Assembly (NCBI GenBank): GCA_964541085.1
Contig: CAZIPA010000006.1
Location: forward strand, 1 to 64,000
Reading direction: 5' to 3'
Length of the DNA: 64,000 nt
DNA from: UBA4644 sp964541085
GTDB taxonomy: Bacteria; Bacillota; Clostridia; Oscillospirales; Butyricicoccaceae
Shown here: positions 49,956 through 61,721 of the stretch, piece after piece
Layout: every line of letters starts with the position of its first letter
Position numbering within the stretch: position 1 is the first letter of the stretch
Position numbers and translations under genes: made by a program
Notes under the pieces: model-generated
What the model saw: the letters and a program-made list of their open reading frames with translations, nothing else
Told to the model about the DNA's origin: nothing
Database searches by the model: none

Positions 49956-50894
49956 TTGCAGTACATTATCAAACGATTGCTCGTAGGCGTGGCCCTGATC
50001 CTGTGTGTTTCCTTTCTGGTGTTCAGTATGCTGTATCTGATGCCCGGAAGCCCGGTCACGCTGATGGCGGGCGAAGGCGCAAGTCAGGAGCGGCTGGCGG
50101 AAATCGAAAGGGAATACGGTCTGGACAAACCGCTGCTGGTGCAGTATTTCAACTGGATCCGCAACATCGTGTTCCATCAGGATTTCGGCATTTCCTTTAA
50201 GTATAAGCTGCCGGTGTGGGATCTGGTGTCCGAGCGGATTCCCGTCAGTCTGAAGCTGTCGGTGATTACCGCCGTGATCCAGTATGCGCTGGCCATCCCG
50301 CTGGGCCTGCTGTGTGCCTATAAAAAAGACTCCATTCTGGACAAGCTGACAGTGTATACCTCGCTGATCCTGACCTCCATCCCGTCGTTCTGGATCTCCG
50401 TGCTGCTGATGCTGCTGTTTGCCGTGAAGCTGCAATGGCTTCCCATGACCGAGCTGCAAAGCTGGAAGAGCTATATCCTTCCCATTTCCGCCGGCGTGCT
50501 CAGCGGCCTTGCCAGCACCATCCGTCTGACCAAAAGCGAGGCGCTGGATGCTCTTCAGGAAAAATATGTGACCACCGCCTATGCCAAGGGTCTGCATGAG
50601 CGGGCCGTGCGCATCGGCCATGTGCTCCGCAATTCTCTGATTATCATCTGTGTGCAGGTGTTCCAGTCGCTGCCCTGGCTGATTTCCGGCTATATCATCA
50701 TCGAAAAGATTTTCGTCATCAACGGCATGGGCAGCCTGCTGATTACCTCGATTATTTATCAGGATTTCAACATCGTCCAGTGTCTGGTGTTCATCATTTC
50801 CATCCTGACGGTCATCTGCAATATTATGGCCGACATCGTTCTGGGGCTTCTGGATCCCCGGATCCGCATCTCTACCGGCGGAGGTGACAAATAA
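49956..50894 (+). CDS. Peptide ABC transporter permease, DppB/OppB type
   Basis: This 312-residue permease starts with TTG, preceded by AAGGGAG. MQYIIKRLLVGVALILCVSFLVFSMLYLMPGSP is typical of DppB/OppB, as are the loop ALGLDKP-like EIEREYGLDKPLLVQYFNW and the coupling helix YVTTAYAKGLHERAVRIGHVLRNSL. Six membrane helices are expected. It pairs with the next permease, whose ATG overlaps its stop codon (TAATG). Substrate is probably di- or oligopeptides. Confidence 0.93.
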   Translation: MQYIIKRLLVGVALILCVSFLVFSMLYLMPGSPVTLMAGEGASQERLAEIEREYGLDKPLLVQYFNWIRNIVFHQDFGISFKYKLPVWDLVSERIPVSLKLSVITAVIQYALAIPLGLLCAYKKDSILDKLTVYTSLILTSIPSFWISVLLMLLFAVKLQWLPMTELQSWKSYILPISAGVLSGLASTIRLTKSEALDALQEKYVTTAYAKGLHERAVRIGHVLRNSLIIICVQVFQSLPWLISGYIIIEKIFVINGMGSLLITSIIYQDFNIVQCLVFIISILTVICNIMADIVLGLLDPRIRISTGGGDK

Positions 50895-51745
50895 TGCAGG
50901 ATAGCCCGTGGAAGAGCTTTTTCAAAAGCTGTTGGAAAAACCTCAACTTCATGGTGGGCATCATCATGCTGCTGAGCGTCATATTTGTGGCGGTATTTGC
51001 CGATCAGGTGGCTCCCTATGCCTATGATGAAGGCAATCCGCTGGTGAAGTTTTCGCCTCCCAGTGCGGAGCATCTGCTGGGTACCGACTATATGGGCCGT
51101 GACCAGCTGAGCCGTATCATCCACGGCGCCCGCATCACCCTGAAGGTGGCGCTGCTGGGCGGCAGCATCCAGCTGGCGCTGGGCGTGATCGTGGGTCTGT
51201 TCTGCGGCTTCTATGGCGGCATTGTGGATCGGATCATGCTGTTCTTCGCAGACCTGACCTGGTGCGTTCCCGGCACCGTGATGGCTCTGGCTGTGGTTAC
51301 GGTGGTGGGTACCAACCTGACCAACGCCATCATCGCCATTGCCATGGTCAACTGGGCCTCCATGGCCCGAACTGTCCGGGCAAAAACCATGTCCCTGAAG
51401 AATATGGCCTTTATCGAGACGGGCGTTGCCTTCGGTGAAAGCAATCTGGCCCTGATGTTCCGCTATATTCTTCCCAATATCGTTCCCGCGCTGATCGTCA
51501 TGGTGTCCATGGCACTGCCCGGAACCATCATGTCCACCACCACCCTGTCCTTCCTGGGCGTGGGCTCTCAGCCCCCCTCTCCCGACTGGGGCCTGATGGT
51601 GTCGGACGGCATCAAGTACATTACCAAGGCACCCTGGCTGGCCATTTACCCCGGCCTGGCTCTGGTGTATACCGTGTTGAGCTTTACCATTCTGGGCGAG
51701 GGCCTGCGGGACCTGCTGGATCCCAGAATGAAGTCTCAGGGCTAA
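50894..51745 (+). CDS. Peptide ABC transporter permease, DppC/OppC type
   Basis: This 283-residue second permease has HLLGTDYMGRDQLSRIIHGARITL, the highly conserved LGTDxxGRD motif of the family, and a coupling helix RTVRAKTMSLKNMAFIETGVAFGESN. Near the end is LSFLGVGSQPPSPDWGLMVSDG. It starts within the stop of the first permease and is followed closely by the ATPase genes, so the operon is tightly coupled. Confidence 0.93.
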   Translation: MQDSPWKSFFKSCWKNLNFMVGIIMLLSVIFVAVFADQVAPYAYDEGNPLVKFSPPSAEHLLGTDYMGRDQLSRIIHGARITLKVALLGGSIQLALGVIVGLFCGFYGGIVDRIMLFFADLTWCVPGTVMALAVVTVVGTNLTNAIIAIAMVNWASMARTVRAKTMSLKNMAFIETGVAFGESNLALMFRYILPNIVPALIVMVSMALPGTIMSTTTLSFLGVGSQPPSPDWGLMVSDGIKYITKAPWLAIYPGLALVYTVLSFTILGEGLRDLLDPRMKSQG

Positions 51746-51758
51746 GGAGGTGCGGAGC

Positions 51759-52733
51759 ATGAGTAACGAAAAGCTGCTTCAACTGGAAAACCTGTCCATC
51801 GACTACAAGGTGCGGGACGGTTATCTCAGCGCCGTCAAGGATGTCTCCTTTGATATCAACCGGGGCGAAATCTTCGCCGTGGTGGGAGAATCCGGCTGCG
51901 GCAAATCCACCATCGCCCATTCTATCATGCGGCTGCTGGACAAAAATGCCCGCGTCACCGGCAGCATCGTCTATAACGGCACCGATCTGCAATCGCTGAC
52001 TGACAAACAGATCACCGAGGTGCGCGGCCGGGATATCGGCATGATCTTCCAGAATCCGCTGGATTCCCTGAACCCGGTGTATACCACCGGCCATCAGGTG
52101 AACGAGGCCATTATGCTGGACGGCGTCAACAAGCTGGAGGGCTGGCAGAAGGTCATCGAGCTGTACCGGAGCATCAAAATGCCCGACCCGGAAAAGCGGG
52201 CCAAGGCCTTCCCCCACGAGATGAGCGGCGGTATGCGCCAGCGTGTCATGATCGCCATGATGCTCAGCCGCAACCCCTCCCTGCTCATCGCCGACGAACC
52301 AACCACTGCGCTGGATGTGACCATCGAGGCACAGATTCTGGAGATCATCAGCCAGCTGAAAAATGAGTTCCACAGCTCTGTCATGATGATTACCCACAAC
52401 TTTGGTCTGGTGGCGGAGATCGCCGACCGTGTGGCCATCATGTACGCCGGTGAGCTGGTGGAGCAGGGCGATGTGTATGAGGTCTTTGCCAACCCCATCC
52501 ATCCCTATACCCGTCTGTTGATGAAGGCGCTGCCCCGGGGCTCCAAGCGGGACGGCCGTCTGCAAACCATTGACGGCTCCGTGCCCCGCCTGACAGAGAA
52601 AAAGCCCGGCTGCCGCTTTGCCAACCGCTGTCCCATGGCCAAAGAGATCTGCTCTCAGCAGGATCCCCAGGTTCGCAGTGTCAGCGCCACCCATACATTC
52701 CGGTGCCACTTTGCAGAGGAGGGTGTGTTATGA
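51759..52733 (+). CDS. Peptide ABC transporter ATPase, DppD/OppD type
   Basis: This 324-residue ATPase has Walker A VVGESGCGKSTIAH, Q-loop FQNPLDSLNPV, signature MSGGMRQRVMIAMML, Walker B LLIADEPTTALDVT and the H-loop MMITHNFG. The C-terminal oligopeptide-transporter extension carries CRFANRCPMAKEIC, which in relatives can hold an Fe-S cluster. The start at 51759 follows AAGGAGG by eight bases. Its stop overlaps the next start (ATGA). Confidence 0.94.
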   Translation: MSNEKLLQLENLSIDYKVRDGYLSAVKDVSFDINRGEIFAVVGESGCGKSTIAHSIMRLLDKNARVTGSIVYNGTDLQSLTDKQITEVRGRDIGMIFQNPLDSLNPVYTTGHQVNEAIMLDGVNKLEGWQKVIELYRSIKMPDPEKRAKAFPHEMSGGMRQRVMIAMMLSRNPSLLIADEPTTALDVTIEAQILEIISQLKNEFHSSVMMITHNFGLVAEIADRVAIMYAGELVEQGDVYEVFANPIHPYTRLLMKALPRGSKRDGRLQTIDGSVPRLTEKKPGCRFANRCPMAKEICSQQDPQVRSVSATHTFRCHFAEEGVL

Positions 52734-53716
52734 AGCAAGAACAGCAAGCGATTTGCATCGAGCATCTGTACAAGCAGTTTTCTGTGGACAACGGCTTTTT
52801 CAGCAAGGGCAAAAACAGCGTCAAGGCCGTGAACGATGTGAGCCTGACCCTGAACAAGGGTGAGATTCTGGGTCTGGTGGGTGAATCCGGCTCCGGCAAA
52901 ACCACGCTGGCCCGGCTGATCCTCAACCTGACCAAGGCAACCAGCGGCTCTGTCACCATCGACGGCATCAATCTTTCCAGGGCATCCGCCGCCGAGGTAA
53001 AGCTGCTGCGGCAGAAAATCGCCGTGGTATTTCAGGACCCGGCCTCCAATCTGAACCCCCGGGAAACGGTCATGAGCAGCATCATGCGTCCGCTGGTGCT
53101 CCATGGAATGTCCAAGGCCGAGGCTCGGGAAAAGGCCCGGGAGACCCTGCGCAGCGTGAAGATGGACGAGCATTATCTGAACAGCTATCCCCACCAGCTT
53201 TCCGGCGGCCAGCTGCAAAGAATCGCCATCGCCCGCGCGCTGGCGGTGAATCCGGAGATCATGATTCTGGACGAGCCCACCTCCGCGCTGGATGTTTCCG
53301 TGCAGGCACAGATTCTGAACCTGCTGCTGGATCTGCAGGAGCAGCATCAGCTGACCTATCTGGTCATTACCCACGACCTGAATGTGATCCGCTATATCAG
53401 CGATCGGGTGGCGGTGATGTATCTGGGCAAGCTGGTGGAATACGGCCCCACGGACATCATCTGCGCCAACCCCAGCCACCCCTATACCAAGGCGCTGATG
53501 GCAGCCTCTCCCATTCTGGATCCCACCCTGCGCGGCCGGGAGAAGCACATCATGAAGGGCGACCCCGGCAGTCTCATCCATCTGCCCGAGGGCTGTCACT
53601 TCCATCCCCGTTGTCCCTATGCACAGGAACAGTGCCTGAAGCAGGAGCCGGAAATGCTCCAGCTGGCGGAAAATCACTGGGCCTGCTGCCACCTCTGCGG
53701 CAGGACAGAGGAATAA
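52730..53716 (+). CDS. Peptide ABC transporter ATPase, DppF/OppF type
   Basis: This 328-residue partner ATPase has Walker A LVGESGSGKTTLARLI, Q-loop FQDPASNLNP, signature LSGGQLQRIAIARAL, Walker B IMILDEPTSALDVS and the H-loop VITHDLN. The C-terminal extension is CHFHPRCPYAQEQC. It starts within the stop codon of the DppD-type gene. Together they form the heterodimeric motor of the transporter. Confidence 0.94.
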   Translation: MKQEQQAICIEHLYKQFSVDNGFFSKGKNSVKAVNDVSLTLNKGEILGLVGESGSGKTTLARLILNLTKATSGSVTIDGINLSRASAAEVKLLRQKIAVVFQDPASNLNPRETVMSSIMRPLVLHGMSKAEAREKARETLRSVKMDEHYLNSYPHQLSGGQLQRIAIARALAVNPEIMILDEPTSALDVSVQAQILNLLLDLQEQHQLTYLVITHDLNVIRYISDRVAVMYLGKLVEYGPTDIICANPSHPYTKALMAASPILDPTLRGREKHIMKGDPGSLIHLPEGCHFHPRCPYAQEQCLKQEPEMLQLAENHWACCHLCGRTEE

Positions 53717-53781
53717 CATCCGTCTGATGCCCCGTCTGCGGGGAATTGGAAATAACACAAAAATTGAATGGAGGAAGCAAA

Positions 53782-55422
53782 ATGAAGAAGTATGTAGCTC
53801 TGCTGCTGGCAGCAATGATGGTACTTGCCATGCTTGCCGGTTGCGGCAACAACGACAACAGCAACAACAGCAACCCCGGCGAAAACAGCAACCCCGGAAA
53901 TCAGGCAGCAACCAATGAGGGCGGAAAGAAAATTCCCGAGCAGCTCACCATCGTGGGCAACACCTGGGACGGCATTGATATGTACCAGGTTACTTCCTGG
54001 AACGATGGCGCACAGGGCCTGGCCGCGGACAGCATTCTGACCATGGGCGACGATGGCCGCGCGATTCCCCAGATTGCTTCCAACTCCGTCTGGAGCGAAG
54101 ATGGTCTGACCTGGACGCTGACTTTCCCCGAGGGAATGTACTACAGCACCGGCGAGCAGCTGGAGCCCGAGGATGTGGTGGCCAGCATTGAGCATGGTCT
54201 GGAATACAGCAGCTGGGCAGACGGCTATGCCGCCATCGAATCCATGGAGATCAATGGCCGGGATGTCATCTTCCACCTCACCGAGTATCAGGCCGATATG
54301 GAGTTCAACTTCATGAGCAGCTTTGTGGGCGTCATCGACAAGGATGAGCTGGACACCATGAGCAACGAAGAGCTGCTGTGGGGCTGCCATCCCTATGGCG
54401 CTTACTACATCGACGAGTTCCAGGCCGGCGCCTATGTGATCCTGAAGGCCAACCCCGGCTATGTCACTCACAATCCCCTGGTGGAGAACAAGGGCAAGGT
54501 GCCCGTGGAGACCGTCAAGGTGGTCATGGGCGGCGAAGATTTCACCTATTATACCGGCCTGATCAACGGCGAGTATGATCTGCTGAACTCTGCTCCCGCC
54601 GATTACCTCACCGATCTGCAGGCTGCGGAAAATGTCACGCTGGTGGAAAGCAGCTGCGCCATCACCGGCTACTGCGAGCTCAACACCAAGAACGAGTTCC
54701 TGGCGGAAGAAAATGTCCGTCTGGCCATCATCCGCGGCTTTGACCGTGACAAGTGGGAAGCCTACAGCGACGATTACAACGATCTGACCTATGCGCTGAT
54801 TCAGGACAACAGCCTGAACTACAGCCAGGAAGTCTGGGACTACTACAAGGAAAACTATGGCTATGATGTGGAAGCTGCCAAGCAGCTGCTGGCGGATGCC
54901 GGCTGGGCCGACACCGATGGCGACGGCTTTGTGGACAAGGGCGGCAAAAAGCTGGCCTTCACCTTCAGCTCCCGTGACTCTGACAACTCTGTGACCGTGG
55001 CTCAGTCCCTGCAGGAGGACATGAAGGCCATCGGCATTGATATGAACATCACCACGCAGGACTGGTCCTATGTCAACCAGGATGTGCGCGAAGGCAACTT
55101 CGACATGGCCTACATGAGCCTGGGCTGGTCCGAACCCCTGCTGCTTCTGAACAACTTCTGCAACCGCAGCGAAATCGACGCGGAATGCACCAACCTGGAT
55201 CTGGAAGGCTATCTGGAGCTGGTTGCCAAGGTTCGCAGCACTGTGGACTATGACGAGCGCACCCAGGCTGTGGCCGATGTGCAGATGAAGCTGTTCAGCT
55301 ACGCCACCATCATGCCTCTGCTGAGAGGTACCGCCTTCCGTTGCTGGAACAGCAGCCTGCAGGGTGTGGTGAGCACCGCCACCGGCAACCTGTTCCTGAA
55401 CGATGTGTATGTGGTGGAATAA
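53782..55422 (+). CDS. Peptide-binding lipoprotein (SBP_bac_5 family)
   Basis: This 546-residue lipoprotein has a signal peptide MKKYVALLLAAMMVLAMLAGC with a lipobox (LAGC). A low-complexity Asn/Ser/Gly linker follows, then a family 5 solute-binding domain (GLTWTLTFPEGMYYSTGEQLEPEDVVASI). It delivers substrate to the ABC transporter encoded upstream. The start at 53782 is the one with the signal peptide. It is last in the operon, followed by a terminator, and uses codons typical of high expression. Confidence 0.93.
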   Translation: MKKYVALLLAAMMVLAMLAGCGNNDNSNNSNPGENSNPGNQAATNEGGKKIPEQLTIVGNTWDGIDMYQVTSWNDGAQGLAADSILTMGDDGRAIPQIASNSVWSEDGLTWTLTFPEGMYYSTGEQLEPEDVVASIEHGLEYSSWADGYAAIESMEINGRDVIFHLTEYQADMEFNFMSSFVGVIDKDELDTMSNEELLWGCHPYGAYYIDEFQAGAYVILKANPGYVTHNPLVENKGKVPVETVKVVMGGEDFTYYTGLINGEYDLLNSAPADYLTDLQAAENVTLVESSCAITGYCELNTKNEFLAEENVRLAIIRGFDRDKWEAYSDDYNDLTYALIQDNSLNYSQEVWDYYKENYGYDVEAAKQLLADAGWADTDGDGFVDKGGKKLAFTFSSRDSDNSVTVAQSLQEDMKAIGIDMNITTQDWSYVNQDVREGNFDMAYMSLGWSEPLLLLNNFCNRSEIDAECTNLDLEGYLELVAKVRSTVDYDERTQAVADVQMKLFSYATIMPLLRGTAFRCWNSSLQGVVSTATGNLFLNDVYVVE

Positions 55423-55469
55423 GCAGCCCCTGAATATTGCCCTTTCCTATTAACCGAGTATTGATGCAG

Positions 55470-55502
55470 AAGGTCCCTCCGTGGAAACACGGAGGGCCTT
55501 TT
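55470..55502 (+). terminator. Terminator of the peptide transporter operon
   Basis: AAGG(T)CCCTCCGTG / CACGGAGGGCCTT stem with a GAAA loop and TTTT tail. Confidence 0.9.
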
Positions 55503-55507
55503 GCGTA

Positions 55508-55534
55508 CAAAAAGCTCCGTCTTTCGACGGAGCC
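55508..55534 (-). terminator. Terminator of the DUF4143 ATPase gene
   Basis: On the minus strand GCTCCGTC-GAAA-GACGGAGC is followed by TTTTTG, just after the ATPase stop. Confidence 0.85.
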
Positions 55535-55544
55535 GCAGGCCGCA

Positions 55545-56864
55545 TTATGCTTCGGCTGTCTCTGCCTGTATTTGCGGGAGCTGGTCGATGGCATACAGCG
55601 GCAGATTGATAAGTCCTTCTTCTTTTTTATAGTCCGCCATGGATGTGCGAACGGAAATTTCAGGAGAAAACCGTTCCCGATAGGCTTTCAGACTTTTGGC
55701 TTTGAGATTGACCTCCGCTTTCACTTCGACAGGAATGATCCCTTCTCCGGTGTCAACCACAAAGTCCACTTCGCAGGAGCCTCTGTCGTTGGTATAATAG
55801 TAAATATCCAGATCCCGGAGGGTTTTTAACTGCTGACAGACATACTGCTCTGTCAGAGCACCCTTGAATTCCACAAAAAGGTCGTTGCCATCCAGCAGAG
55901 TGCGGGGGCGCAGCCCGGACATACAACCCAGAAGCCCCACATCTACCAGAAACAGCTTAAATGCTTTCAAGTCCTCATAAGCCCGCAGGGGGATGCCTGC
56001 TGCATTGACACGGCTGACCTTGTGAACAAGGCCGCAATCGCTCAGCCACATAATTGCAGTTTCATAGTCCTTGGCACGGGCGCCTTCACGAACAAGACCG
56101 TAAATGAACTTTCTGTTTTCTTTTGCCAACTGAGAAGGTATGCTGTTCCATAGCATACGGAGTCTCGGCACAATTTCGTTCGGAGCGTGTTTGGAAAAAT
56201 CCTGTTCGTAAGCTGCAAGGATTCGCTTTTGAATTTCACGAACTTCGTTAAAGTCCCTGTTCTCCGCAAAGCTTTGCACGGCTTCCGGCATACCGCCGAC
56301 GAAGTAATAGTGCTTCAGGGCATCCATATAAGTCTGCTTAAAGCTGGTAATCATCGGAAAGTCTCGCTTATCAAGCAATTCGGCAAATCGCTCTTTATCG
56401 GTTGCCATCAAAAATTCCTTGAAGGAAAGGGGATACAGTTTTAAGAAATCCACTTTGCCCACAGGGAAAGATGTGCCTTGATGCAAGGCAATACCAAGTA
56501 ACGAACCGGCGCATACAATGTGATACTGCGGCGCATTTTCATAAAAATATTTCAGAGAAGCCAACGCTCTCGGAACTTCCTGCACTTCGTCAAAAATCAG
56601 CAAAGCCTTTTCGGGATCAATTTTATGTCCCGCATACAACTCCAGCCCCAGAAGCAGGCGATCCGTATCCAGATCAGAGGCAAACAGCTCTGCCATTCTG
56701 GGATTGGAGTCAAAATTGATATAGATGGTATCCGCATACGCCTGCCGGCCAAACTCTTTCATCAGCCAGGTCTTGCCCACCTGACGGGCGCCTTCGATAA
56801 TTAAAGGCTTGCGGCGTTTGCTTTCCTTCCATTGTAACAGCGCTTCCATGGCAATCCGGTACAT
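55545..56864 (-). CDS. DUF4143-type AAA+ ATPase
   Basis: This 439-residue protein has Walker A IIEGARQVGKTWLMKEF, Walker B ALLIFDEVQEVPRALASLKY, a sensor-like IVCAGSLLG, and a C-terminal DUF4143 / nuclease-like region with EVDFVVDTGEGIIPVEVKAE (the D...E-x-K pattern of PD-(D/E)XK folds). Such ATPases are frequent in gut bacteria and often travel with mobile DNA; their function is unknown. The start at 56864 is preferred (GGAGG seven bases upstream). Base composition is visibly more AT-rich than the neighbours, pointing to acquisition. It separates the peptide transporter from the M55 gene. Confidence 0.88.
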   Translation of the reverse strand: MYRIAMEALLQWKESKRRKPLIIEGARQVGKTWLMKEFGRQAYADTIYINFDSNPRMAELFASDLDTDRLLLGLELYAGHKIDPEKALLIFDEVQEVPRALASLKYFYENAPQYHIVCAGSLLGIALHQGTSFPVGKVDFLKLYPLSFKEFLMATDKERFAELLDKRDFPMITSFKQTYMDALKHYYFVGGMPEAVQSFAENRDFNEVREIQKRILAAYEQDFSKHAPNEIVPRLRMLWNSIPSQLAKENRKFIYGLVREGARAKDYETAIMWLSDCGLVHKVSRVNAAGIPLRAYEDLKAFKLFLVDVGLLGCMSGLRPRTLLDGNDLFVEFKGALTEQYVCQQLKTLRDLDIYYYTNDRGSCEVDFVVDTGEGIIPVEVKAEVNLKAKSLKAYRERFSPEISVRTSMADYKKEEGLINLPLYAIDQLPQIQAETAEA

Positions 56865-57088
56865 ATGCACACCTCCATTCGCAGAATGCAAGTATAGTAT
56901 ACCACCAATTACAAAAAATGCAACGAATTTTAGCACAATGACAACATTTTTTACGATGAATAAAGTGTTGCTCCTGTCTTTCCCCGGCTGCGAACGAGAA
57001 AAAGCGATACCCGGCTGCGAAAACCGGATATCGCCAGTTTTTTATGGTATCTTTGAAAGGCGGAGCCTGCGGTCTCTCCGAGGGAAAC

Positions 57089-57934
57089 TCAGCGGTAAAG
57101 ATCCGCGTCGTCCCGGAAGGCGGCGGCCAGAGAGGTGCCGATCATAAAGGCATTGTAAGCCGTGAGATAATCCGGGCCAAAATAGCGCACCCGGTTTTCA
57201 TCCAGCCGGAGGGTGTTCTGGGCGGTGGCAGCCCGGGCGGCCTGCACCTCGGCAGAATAGCGCACATCAATGTGAACCTCTCCCTCCAGACGCATGGGAC
57301 GAATGCCGTCCTTCTGCCAGTTCAGCAGCGCCTGCCGGACAGCTTCTGTAATGGCCTGGGCGGTTCGCTGGGGATGATGGCACAGGGCCGCGTTGTTGCT
57401 GATGGCGGTTTTGGTTTCCACGGTATACACACCGGGAATGCTCTCCCGGGCATCGGCACACACCAGATCATCGCCGGACAGGAACACCACGGGAATGTTG
57501 TACGCACCCAGACAATAGCCCACAAGGTCATGCTCAGAGGCCAGCTTGCCGTTGATGACCAGCTCTACCATGGAGCCATAGGAATAGCTGTGGCTGGCAA
57601 CACCCTTGGCACCCTTTCTCCGGTGATAGCCAATGAGCAGCGCCGCGTCAAAGCCCAGCTGTGCGCCCTCGGCCATGCCCAGCGGACGCAGAGAGCCGGA
57701 GATCAGGTCGATGCGGGGATCCAGCTGTTCGATCAGGAGATTGTTGCCGTTGTTGTGGGCATCGTTGACCACCACCAGCTCTGCCCCGGCCTGATAGGCA
57801 CCCTCGGCGGCGGCGTTGATATCGCTGGCCATCATGCGGCGGGCAAAGGCATATTCCACATTGCTGCTCATGACCTGTCCCAGATTGAAGATGCCGGAAA
57901 CGCCCTCTGCATCCATGGAAATATATACGCGCAT
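57089..57934 (-). CDS. M55-family D-aminopeptidase (DppA-like)
   Basis: This 281-residue protein begins MRVYISMDAEGVSGI, with the D-x-E zinc ligands (Asp8, Glu10) of M55 peptidases. It continues with VVVNDAHNNGNNLL, an LIGYH segment and GVASHSYSYGSMVELVINGK, all typical of DppA. DppA cleaves D-amino-acid peptides such as D-Ala-D-Ala imported by dipeptide transporters. Proximity to the peptide transporter operon suggests they once belonged together, although this gene is now on the other strand with an ATPase gene between. Confidence 0.92.
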   Translation of the reverse strand: MRVYISMDAEGVSGIFNLGQVMSSNVEYAFARRMMASDINAAAEGAYQAGAELVVVNDAHNNGNNLLIEQLDPRIDLISGSLRPLGMAEGAQLGFDAALLIGYHRRKGAKGVASHSYSYGSMVELVINGKLASEHDLVGYCLGAYNIPVVFLSGDDLVCADARESIPGVYTVETKTAISNNAALCHHPQRTAQAITEAVRQALLNWQKDGIRPMRLEGEVHIDVRYSAEVQAARAATAQNTLRLDENRVRYFGPDYLTAYNAFMIGTSLAAAFRDDADLYR

Positions 57935-58093
57935 TTTTGCTTCATCCCTTCTTTTTCGCGGTGAACACGGTATTTTTCCCGGCGGAGCTGCCGGAAGCTC
58001 TTTGACTTTATTATAACAGATTTTGAAGAAAATGGCTATACTATTTCCGGTTTTTCTATGAATCCTGCGGCATTGCGGATTTTCCGAAGGAGG

Positions 58094-58200
58094 AGCGCAC
58101 TGCGCCTTTGGCGCAATGATATCTTCTTCGAAGGTGAAATCGCCTTCGGCAATGATATCCCTGCGGGGATGGGAGAGAAGTGAAGCACCTGCGGGCGTTA
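58094..58200. repeat. Hairpin-chain repeat fragment downstream of clpB
   Basis: Contains CTTCTTCGAAGG-TGAAATCG-CCTTCGGC, AATGATATC and CCTGCGGGG units, related to the block at 27283. The rest of 57935-58221 holds an AT-rich stretch (about 58000-58060) likely to include the M55 promoter. No gene is seen. Confidence 0.7.
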
Positions 58201-58221
58201 GGGAGGCAAGCGGCAGCCCGC

Positions 58222-60837
<2,616 letters not shown>

Positions 60838-60873
60838 ACTGCAAACCTCCCTGTTATGTCACGCTTCCCGCAG

Positions 60874-61509
60874 TCAGATGGCGGGATAGCGGCTGTAATA
60901 GCCTTCACAGGCATTCCGCACCGCTGCCGGTGCGCCGGTGCCGTCCTCCGGATTGCTGAAAAAGTCCTTCATGCCTGTCTGCATGGCCCGGATATAGGCC
61001 GCCAGCACCGCCCCCTGCTCCCGTTCGCTGAGACTCTGGGGCAGGAAAAAGCGGCGGGAAAAGCGGCTTTCCTCCAGAATACAGTCGGGCATTCCGCAAA
61101 TGGCCTTTTCCACACCGGCCCACAGACGGAAAAACCGGTTAAAATACAGAATCAAAGCATCGCTCCGGCTGCGCAGCGACACCCGCAGCTCTCCCGCACC
61201 CGGCCTGCCGGGGAACAGCTCCACACTGTACCGCACGGTGGGATTGTATTTGTACCGCAGAGCCGAACGAAAGCTCATCATGCTCTCCGAGGATTGCAGC
61301 AGCGTCTGAAACACGCCGCCGTCGGTGAGCAGACTTTCCGCCTGACCAAAGATTTCCCGCATCCGCATTTCCGGCGTGACGCAGGACACCGCCTCTGCCA
61401 GCAGGCGGTTCATCATGGCAGAACGGCTGAGCCCGTGGGCATAGGCCGCCTGATCCACCGCCTGCACCACCTCATCGGACAGAACGATGGAATAGACACT
61501 TTTGCTCAT
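60874..61509 (-). CDS. Ribbon-helix-helix-like protein upstream of clpB
   Basis: This 211-residue protein is not in a family I can name. The first 45 residues (SVYSIVLSDEVVQAVDQAAYAHGLSRSAMMNRLLAEAVS) look like a ribbon-helix-helix DNA-binding fold. The remaining 160 residues are helical with an aromatic, arginine-rich core and no membrane segment. It is cotranscribed with clpB, so it may regulate the chaperone operon or assist in stress. Homologues of this pairing would be needed to decide. The start has GGGAGG upstream, and a good promoter is seen at 61540-61567. Confidence 0.7.
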   Translation of the reverse strand: MSKSVYSIVLSDEVVQAVDQAAYAHGLSRSAMMNRLLAEAVSCVTPEMRMREIFGQAESLLTDGGVFQTLLQSSESMMSFRSALRYKYNPTVRYSVELFPGRPGAGELRVSLRSRSDALILYFNRFFRLWAGVEKAICGMPDCILEESRFSRRFFLPQSLSEREQGAVLAAYIRAMQTGMKDFFSNPEDGTGAPAAVRNACEGYYSRYPAI

Positions 61510-61539
61510 GCTGTGGCCTCCCTTCCTGTTTTCGCCTTC

Positions 61540-61567
61540 AGTATACCACGGTTTGAAACTTTGTCAA
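61540..61567 (-). promoter_or_regulatory. Promoter of the clpB operon
   Basis: On the minus strand TTGACA, 16-base spacer, TATACT, about 30 bases before the first start codon. No clear CIRCE or CtsR box was recognised around it. Confidence 0.8.
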
Positions 61568-61721
61568 CGGTTTTATATAATTTTGAATGCAAATTATTCG
61601 TGAACGGTGAAAAATCTTCTGTCACCCTCCGGCCATCTCCCGCATAGAGATGGAGTGCGGGCACAAAGTCCGCCGCCCGGAAACGCACTCTCCGGGCTCT
61701 CTGAAAGGAGCAGATCACCCA

